Part shown: positions 33,045 through 37,678 of the stretch, in pieces
How the letters are laid out: the number at the start of each line of letters is the position of its first letter
Position numbering within the stretch: the first letter of the stretch is position 1
Origin: Atribacterota bacterium
GTDB lineage: Bacteria; Atribacterota; Phoenicimicrobiia; Phoenicimicrobiales; Stramentimicrobiaceae
Direction: 5' to 3'
Assembly: GCA_028717805.1 (NCBI GenBank)
Contig: JAQUNC010000018.1
Location: forward strand, 1 to 37,678
DNA: 37,678 bases
The notes under the pieces: model-generated
What the model saw: the letters and a program-made list of their open reading frames with translations, nothing else
What the model was told of the DNA's origin: nothing
Databases searched by the model: none
Position numbers and translations under genes: made by a program

Positions 33045-34238
33045 TCAACCTTTATGAAAAGTCACTTTACCTCCCACCATGACCATTGAAATATTAATAT
33101 TTTCATCAAATATAATGATATCTGCGTCCTTTCCAATAGACAAAGAACCCTTCTTAGAGAACATGCCAATATTTTTAGCTGGAGTAGCGGTCATCATCTT
33201 AACCGCTTGATACAAAGGAACATCTGCTAATTTTTGCATAGTTCTTACTAATCTATCGGTTGTGGCAACACTTCCGGCAAAAGCTGATCTATCAGGAAGT
33301 TTTGCTACCTCATCTTCAATTATGATATTCGAACCACTCGTTTTGCTATATATCTCTCCTCCAAGATTTTCCATACCTGCTGCATCTATTGCATCAGTTA
33401 CTAAGCAAATTCTGTCAGGACCCTTTATTTTATACACCAATTTTAAAAGACTGGAAGGTAAATGTTTACCGTCAGCAATTATTTCTACCATCATGTCATC
33501 GAGTAAGAATGAAGCTTCAATAATTCCGGCATATCGATAAGCATTTACTCTTCTCACTGTCGAAGTGCAGGAGTAAAGGTGTGTTACGGTTGTAAAGCCA
33601 CACTCATAAGCTCTTATTGCTTCATGAAAGAGGGCATCAGAATGACCTATAGACATATGAATTCCACGCTTTCTAAGCTCTTTTGCCATTTCTAATCCAC
33701 CTGGAAGTTCTGGCGCTAGTGACCAACGCAAAATATTATCAAAATTCTCAATAATATACATATACTCCTCTTTTATAGGATTTCTCACATATTCTTGTGC
33801 CTGAGCTCCTCTCTGGTTCATAGCAAAATAAGGTCCCTCAAGGTGAACTCCCAGAATATCAGGTCCATTGCTCATAGTTAAAGTGGCTTTTTTTATATTC
33901 TGTAAGCTTTCTTTTATAAAATCGTTACTAGCAGTGGATATCGTTGCAACTATCGAGGTTGAACCATGCAGCATATGTGCCTTACTACATAAAATGACCT
34001 CATCAACACTACTGGCCAGAAATGAATAGCCACCACCTCCATGAACATGAATATCTATAAAACCAGGAGAGATATAATTCCCTTCTGCATCAATAACGAT
34101 CTCCTTAGACTTTGGAAACCTTTTCGTTCCTTCATAAATACCAGTGATTATTCCATCCGAGGTAGTAACGCTTCCCTCAGGAATAATTCTTTCTTGGGTA
34201 ATAATTTTCCCATTAATTATTATTTTTCTATCCGTCAA
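33045..34238 (-). CDS. nagA: N-acetylglucosamine-6-phosphate deacetylase NagA
   Basis: This amidohydrolase-superfamily enzyme removes acetate from GlcNAc-6-phosphate to give glucosamine-6-phosphate. The 397-aa protein has the metal motif SPGFIDIHVHGGGGYSF (His64, His66), the metal glutamate in LGVHLEGPYF, the histidines in SIGHSDA and TVTHLYS, and the catalytic aspartate in CLVTDAIDAAG. The C-terminal GKDADIIIFDENI closes the beta domain. The start is TTG 34238, with GAGG 6 nt upstream. It lies 54 nt after the SIS gene. A second, broken nagA start lies at 36944-37162 beside nagB. Confidence 0.95.
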   Translation of the reverse strand: MTDRKIIINGKIITQERIIPEGSVTTSDGIITGIYEGTKRFPKSKEIVIDAEGNYISPGFIDIHVHGGGGYSFLASSVDEVILCSKAHMLHGSTSIVATISTASNDFIKESLQNIKKATLTMSNGPDILGVHLEGPYFAMNQRGAQAQEYVRNPIKEEYMYIIENFDNILRWSLAPELPGGLEMAKELRKRGIHMSIGHSDALFHEAIRAYECGFTTVTHLYSCTSTVRRVNAYRYAGIIEASFLLDDMMVEIIADGKHLPSSLLKLVYKIKGPDRICLVTDAIDAAGMENLGGEIYSKTSGSNIIIEDEVAKLPDRSAFAGSVATTDRLVRTMQKLADVPLYQAVKMMTATPAKNIGMFSKKGSLSIGKDADIIIFDENINISMVMVGGKVTFHKG

Positions 34239-34292
34239 ATTTCACCTCATAAAATATTTCTAATATGTTCTGATAATTTAAGAAAAGATGCC

Positions 34293-35054
34293 TTAAAAAA
34301 GTAAAATTGCTTTGCCTGAGTATTTTTCAAATAATTTCTTATTGTATTCGCCACCGCCGGGAAGATTACCACTTCTAAATACTGGGGGAATATATCCCTT
34401 GGAAACTAAATATTTACAGGTTTCCAAAACTAAATAATTTGTGGCAAAACAATTACAAAAAGTAGAAGTTGGGCCTACATTCTGTTCGCATCCTTCAATT
34501 GAAATAATGGCATCTCCATAAGGAAGATGGTTATTGATAAATACATCTACCACTTGATATAAATTAGCTCCACTGGGATGCCTAGAAGGATGATCATGGG
34601 GTAATTTATCGGCGAAAGAGGTAGAGGTAATCCCAATTGTTTTTACACCTCGTTTTCTAGCTTCGTTAGCACAGTCTATGGTCATACAATTAACACCATA
34701 TGCATTGATAATAATTAATACTTCTCCAGGAGTCCTCCCTACCCGATAAGAATTTAATACTGGAATAGCATATCCAGGGGTTCTTTCAATGCTCATCGAT
34801 CGAAAGCCTCCATGACTCAGGTTAGTGCCAGGATCCAGAATAGCATTTATACAGGCAAATCCACCTGCTCGTGAAAACATCTCTTCAACTGCCATATTTG
34901 AATGACCTCCAGGTCCAATAACATGGATGACTTGATCCCTCATAATTGAGTCACCAACCAGGACTGCAGCTCTTTTAACCGAGTCCTCCTCTTTTAATAT
35001 TTCATCAATTAAAGATTTAATAATCTGGGCATATCCTATAGCTTCTTTGTTCAT
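34293..35054 (-). CDS. SIS-domain phosphosugar-binding protein
   Basis: The 253-aa protein of the COG4821/UPF0309 type is a single SIS (sugar isomerase) fold. The N-terminal helix is followed by VIHVIGPGGHSNMAVEEMFS, the phosphosugar-binding loop. Then come LIIINAYGVNCMTIDCANEA, a VKTIGITSTSFADKL strand-loop and HPSRHPSGANLYQVVDVFI. Related proteins bind or isomerise phosphorylated amino sugars. Its place between a TRAP solute receptor and nagA suggests a step converting an imported amino sugar phosphate. The reaction is not known. ATG 35054 has GGAG upstream. Confidence 0.85.
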   Translation of the reverse strand: MNKEAIGYAQIIKSLIDEILKEEDSVKRAAVLVGDSIMRDQVIHVIGPGGHSNMAVEEMFSRAGGFACINAILDPGTNLSHGGFRSMSIERTPGYAIPVLNSYRVGRTPGEVLIIINAYGVNCMTIDCANEARKRGVKTIGITSTSFADKLPHDHPSRHPSGANLYQVVDVFINNHLPYGDAIISIEGCEQNVGPTSTFCNCFATNYLVLETCKYLVSKGYIPPVFRSGNLPGGGEYNKKLFEKYSGKAILLF

Positions 35055-35079
35055 TATTTAAAACTCCTTTTTCTTAAAA

Positions 35080-35412
35080 TTAAGCAGCTGCATGAAAAAA
35101 GAATAATTTTATACAGCTGCATGATGTATCTTTCTTAATGGAATGATATTCACCTGGAGGTACAATAAAGCAAACGCCAGGCTGCAGAGAAAACTCCTCA
35201 CTTCCTACTATTGCACTTCCACTGCCAGAAAGTACAAAGAAACCTTCTTGGTCATTGTGCACTCCACCTTGTTTGTATTCTTCCTGGGTATATATAAGTA
35301 TTCCTGTCCGGCATCCTGCTAAACAACCGTCTTTCTTTCCCAGTAATTCTTTAACATAATATTCTTTATATTTCACTGGAATCACATATTTCTCATTTAT
35401 AAATACCTTCAT
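35080..35412 (-). CDS. Small cupin-domain protein
   Basis: The 110-aa single-domain cupin has motif 1 around GGVHNDQEGFFVLSGSGSAI and motif 2 around VCFIVPPGEYHSI. The histidines at HND and YHS and the glutamate in QEG are the usual metal ligands. Such proteins often act as sugar isomerases, mutarotases or sensors. In this operon it may bind or epimerise the imported sugar, which is inference only. It starts at ATG 35412, 172 nt after the solute-binding protein gene, with a long hairpin between. Confidence 0.82.
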   Translation of the reverse strand: MKVFINEKYVIPVKYKEYYVKELLGKKDGCLAGCRTGILIYTQEEYKQGGVHNDQEGFFVLSGSGSAIVGSEEFSLQPGVCFIVPPGEYHSIKKDTSCSCIKLFFFHAAA

Positions 35413-35498
35413 AGCTCATCTCATTTATTAAAAAATATTCCGCCAGAACTAATCAAAAAAATCAAGCAATAAAATCCGTTTTCAAAAATATAGACATA

Positions 35499-35548
35499 GG
35501 GAATCTCACCTACCTAACCAGCTCTACATTATATGTAGTGAGACTCCC
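35499..35548 (-). terminator. Intercistronic hairpin after the TRAP receptor gene
   Basis: The arms GGGAATCTCACCTAC (35499-35513) and GTAGTGAGACTCCC (35535-35548) pair along almost the whole length with one mismatch and one bulge. On the minus strand a TATATTTTTG tract follows within about 10 nt. It is probably a leaky terminator or RNA-stabilising hairpin that gives more solute-binding protein than downstream products, as is common in transport operons. Confidence 0.65.
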
Positions 35549-35584
35549 CCGAATTGTATAAATCTTTACTAAAGAATTTATTGT

Positions 35585-36622
35585 TTATTCAGTATAACCT
35601 TCCTTAAATTTAAGGGCATCATCCAGTGTTCCGGTAGGCCAACTTTTACCTTCTTTGTCAAACTCCTCATAAATACCGCTTCCAAGTTTTCCCCTTATTG
35701 ATTCAATATCTATGTCAACCTTGGTCATTTTACTAGAAAGGAAAGTAAGTACTTCGTCAAGAGAATCTGCTATCATTTTAGCTTCAAAATCAGTTGCTTC
35801 TTTCGCTGCATTTTTCATAATTTTCTTTTGTTCATCAGACATCTGGTTCCAAACGTTATTACTTATAAAAATTGCACTCACATCTCTTATATAATCAGTC
35901 TTCATAAAGTGGCTTTGAACCTCATATAAACTACTACTCTTGACTGTAAAGAAGTTATTTTCCTGGGCATCTACCACACCTGTTTTTAAAGCCATATAAA
36001 GATCAGCAAAAGGTATCACTATGGGAGTAGCTCCCAGTTTTTTCATAATGGTCATAACTAAGGTTGATTCGGCAGTTCTGATTTTCAAGCCTTCAAAATC
36101 GTCAGCATTTCTAATAGCTCTATTGGCAGTTAGCTGCCTAGGAATCAATTCACCATTTGCAATAAGTACCCGAACACCAGTTGAGTTTGCACCATCTTCA
36201 ATCCATTTCTGAACATAAGGAGAATCAATAAAGGCTTGAAGTTCTTTGTTGTCTTTCCAAAAGAAGGGAGCTGAAGTTATACCAAATTCCTTTGCGCCAG
36301 TACCAGAAAGCCAAGCATAGCAGGATATTGTATTATAAAGCATTTCCACAGTACCATTAATCATGCCGGTTAAAAGATCGTTTAAATTACCTAGAGCACT
36401 ATTAGTATATGTTTTAATAGTGATTGTACCATTGGAATCTTTATTCACTTTTTCTGCAAACAACATCATTGCTTTACTAGCAGGGTCATCATCATTCTTG
36501 ATACCTGCTAATTTCAAAGAAAAAGTTTTTTCAGCAGAAGTTTGGGCTATACTTTGACTACACACTAATATGCTCAGAAAGAGAAACAGAACCAATAATG
36601 TTAAAATGAATCTTCGCAACAT
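35585..36622 (-). CDS. TRAP transporter solute-binding protein (DctP family)
   Basis: This 345-aa periplasmic receptor has a signal peptide (MLRRFILTLLVLFLFLSILV, cleavage near CSQSIAQ). The mature protein has the DctP pattern: an early KLAGIKNDDDPASKAMMLFA, then NGTITIKTYTNSALGN and NADDFEGLKIRTAES. The arginine in KIRTAES corresponds to the conserved residue that binds substrate carboxylates. It ends with PFADLYMALKTGVVDAQENN. An arginine of this kind suggests an acidic ligand such as a sugar acid or sialic acid, but the operon (nagA, nagB, SIS) points to amino sugars. ATG 36622 has an excellent AAAGGAGG upstream. Confidence 0.93.
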   Translation of the reverse strand: MLRRFILTLLVLFLFLSILVCSQSIAQTSAEKTFSLKLAGIKNDDDPASKAMMLFAEKVNKDSNGTITIKTYTNSALGNLNDLLTGMINGTVEMLYNTISCYAWLSGTGAKEFGITSAPFFWKDNKELQAFIDSPYVQKWIEDGANSTGVRVLIANGELIPRQLTANRAIRNADDFEGLKIRTAESTLVMTIMKKLGATPIVIPFADLYMALKTGVVDAQENNFFTVKSSSLYEVQSHFMKTDYIRDVSAIFISNNVWNQMSDEQKKIMKNAAKEATDFEAKMIADSLDEVLTFLSSKMTKVDIDIESIRGKLGSGIYEEFDKEGKSWPTGTLDDALKFKEGYTE

Positions 36623-36943
36623 TTTAAAAAACCTCCTTTAAACTAAAAATATCTAATTATTTGGTTATACAATAATTACCCTGATTCTCTGCTCAATACA
36701 TTTAAGAATACGATAAAAGATCAATCTTACAATGCCCTTTAATTTAATTTTTCTTCACAATTTTTTCACCACCCATCAATATGAAATTCTTATTAATCCT
36801 TGCTTTAACTCGCTTTTATTTTAAAACATTAATTCTGCATTGGCATATTCAAGTTTTCTTCTTTCCCGAAGCATTGTCTAGAACTTTATTAAATTAATTA
36901 AAATTGACAAAACGCTTTTTTGTTTTCTGCTAAGATACCAATT
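36623..36943. other. Leader region of the TRAP operon
   Basis: A 321-nt AT-rich gap. The promoter of the TRAP receptor gene should be here, but only weak candidates are visible (for example TTGTAA with TATTCT about 16 nt apart). No riboswitch-like structure is recognised. The right end directly abuts the broken nagA remnant. Confidence 0.5.
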
Positions 36944-37162
36944 TCATCTTCCAGGTAAGGCTCCATGCAGTTGTGAGTCTATAAAACCAGGTCTAATATA
37001 AAGTCCTGTAACGTCAATAATCTGAGCGCCTTCAGGAATTACAGCTTCCCTTATCTGTCCTATCTTCTCAATTAGATCATCTTTAATTAAAACAAATCCC
37101 ATATCTATTTCGCGAAAAGGAGTAATCAGCTTTCCATTAAGAAGAGCAATGCGTTCTGCCAT
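36944..37162 (-). pseudogene. Truncated nagA-like gene (N-terminal fragment)
   Basis: A 72-codon frame opens like NagA: MAERIALLNGKLITPFREID, then GFVLIKDDLIEKIGQI, then YIRPGFIDSQLHGA, where the metal motif should read FIDxHxHG. It ends at once (LPGR, stop). The first metal histidine is lost (SQLHG instead of xHxHG), and no frame downstream continues the amidohydrolase fold. It follows nagB by 38 nt, the classical nagBA arrangement, so it is probably the original nagA of this operon, broken by deletion. The intact nagA at 33045-34238 would supply the activity. Confidence 0.75.
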
Positions 37163-37200
37163 CTTATTCTCTCCTATCTTATTTCTAGAACAGCTTTAAA

Positions 37201-37678
37201 TTATTTTAAATATATGGAAGACTGATCATCTAAGAAGACATGACAATGGTCGTGTTTTTTTAAAATGGAGGCTGGATGTTGTGGAGAAATCTCTTTACCA
37301 GCAAAACAATTCTTTACTGCCTGGGCTTTTCGTTTATCAGGTACTGTACAAATAATGGTCCTGGACTTCATAATCTGTTTTACGGACATAGAGATAGCTT
37401 TTCGGGGAACATCATCTATGGTTTCAAACCAGCCTTCTCCCAGCTGCTGTCTTCTACAGGCGGCATCCAATTCCACAATAATATATGGCCTTTCCGTCTC
37501 AAAATCAGCCGGAGGATCATTAAAAGCCAGATGTCCATTCTCACCTATACCCACAAAAGCGACATCTATCTCCTGCTGACTGATAATTTCATTTAACCGT
37601 TCGCATTCTTTTTCCGGATCCTGAGCATCACCTGCTATTAAATGGACTCTGCCAGGACGAACTTCATTTATCAATCTT
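37201..37678 (-). CDS. nagB: Glucosamine-6-phosphate deaminase NagB, C-terminal part
   Basis: The gene enters from the right edge; the last 158 or so codons are present. The enzyme converts glucosamine-6-phosphate to fructose-6-phosphate and ammonia. Diagnostic is VGIGENGHLAFNDPP, which contains the catalytic histidine, followed by AISMSVKQIMKSRTIICTVP and the C-terminal HPASILKKHDHCHVFLDD. The frame is open to the edge (an arginine codon precedes the TTG near 37674), so the true start is outside. Together with nagA it directs amino sugars to glycolysis. Confidence 0.93.
   Translation of the reverse strand, partial: RLINEVRPGRVHLIAGDAQDPEKECERLNEIISQQEIDVAFVGIGENGHLAFNDPPADFETERPYIIVELDAACRRQQLGEGWFETIDDVPRKAISMSVKQIMKSRTIICTVPDKRKAQAVKNCFAGKEISPQHPASILKKHDHCHVFLDDQSSIYLK

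Noticed and set aside
1-37678. CRISPR array or phage/defence system
   Set aside because: No regularly spaced repeats of 20-40 bp and no Cas, integrase, toxin-antitoxin or phage structural genes were seen.

Overview
The window is AT-rich, and every intact gene I can support lies on the minus strand, so the transcription order is from high to low coordinates. The gene content suggests an anaerobic, diderm-type bacterium with meso-diaminopimelate peptidoglycan. The evidence is a class III (oxygen-sensitive) ribonucleotide reductase with its activase, a DNPR motif in MurE, a LolA-like periplasmic protein and a TRAP transporter. A deep-branching lineage such as Atribacterota would fit, but that placement is an impression from style and gene content, not a demonstration.

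Layout in transcription order. (1) 37678-31147: an amino-sugar uptake and catabolism locus. It holds a partial nagB, a truncated nagA-like remnant, a TRAP solute-binding protein, a small cupin, a SIS-domain phosphosugar protein, a full nagA, and the TRAP large (M) and small (Q) permease subunits. (2) 30638-22121: a housekeeping and hypothetical block. It holds a DUF937 protein, a HerA-like ATPase, a cyclic-di-GMP-I riboswitch in front of an unrecognised 144-aa gene, a YggS-type PLP protein, a LolA-like secreted protein, rlmN, a CAU tRNA with its own promoter and terminator, and a coiled-coil zinc-ribbon protein. The RNase P RNA (rnpB) follows at 21914-21553. (3) 21347-5361: a long dcw (division and cell wall) cluster: mraZ, rsmH, ftsL, ftsI-type PBP, murE, murF, mraY, ftsW, murG, murC, murB, ftsQ, ftsA, ftsZ. 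murD and ddl are absent. (4) 5077-1190: nrdR, nrdD, a thioredoxin/glutaredoxin-like protein and nrdG, forming an anaerobic dNTP-synthesis operon with its own promoter. (5) 1189-1: about 1 kb of decayed intergenic DNA with degenerate dispersed repeats and an apparent Rrf2-regulator remnant, then the N-terminus of a 2Fe-2S protein running off the left edge.

How the parts work together. The dcw genes make lipid II precursors (MurB, C, E, F, MraY, MurG) and assemble the divisome (FtsZ, A, Q, L, W, PBP). MraZ probably controls the cluster through a triple 10-bp repeat at its own promoter. NrdR is expected to regulate the NrdD/NrdG system. The TRAP/NagA/NagB/SIS genes should import an N-acetylated amino sugar and channel it to fructose-6-phosphate; no kinase is in view.

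The most interesting point is the c-di-GMP riboswitch controlling a small gene of unknown function (26507-27070). Other points of interest are the MraZ operator overlapping the mraZ ribosome binding site, a family of short palindromic repeats that brackets ftsQ and encodes its C-terminus, the missing murD, and the broken second nagA.
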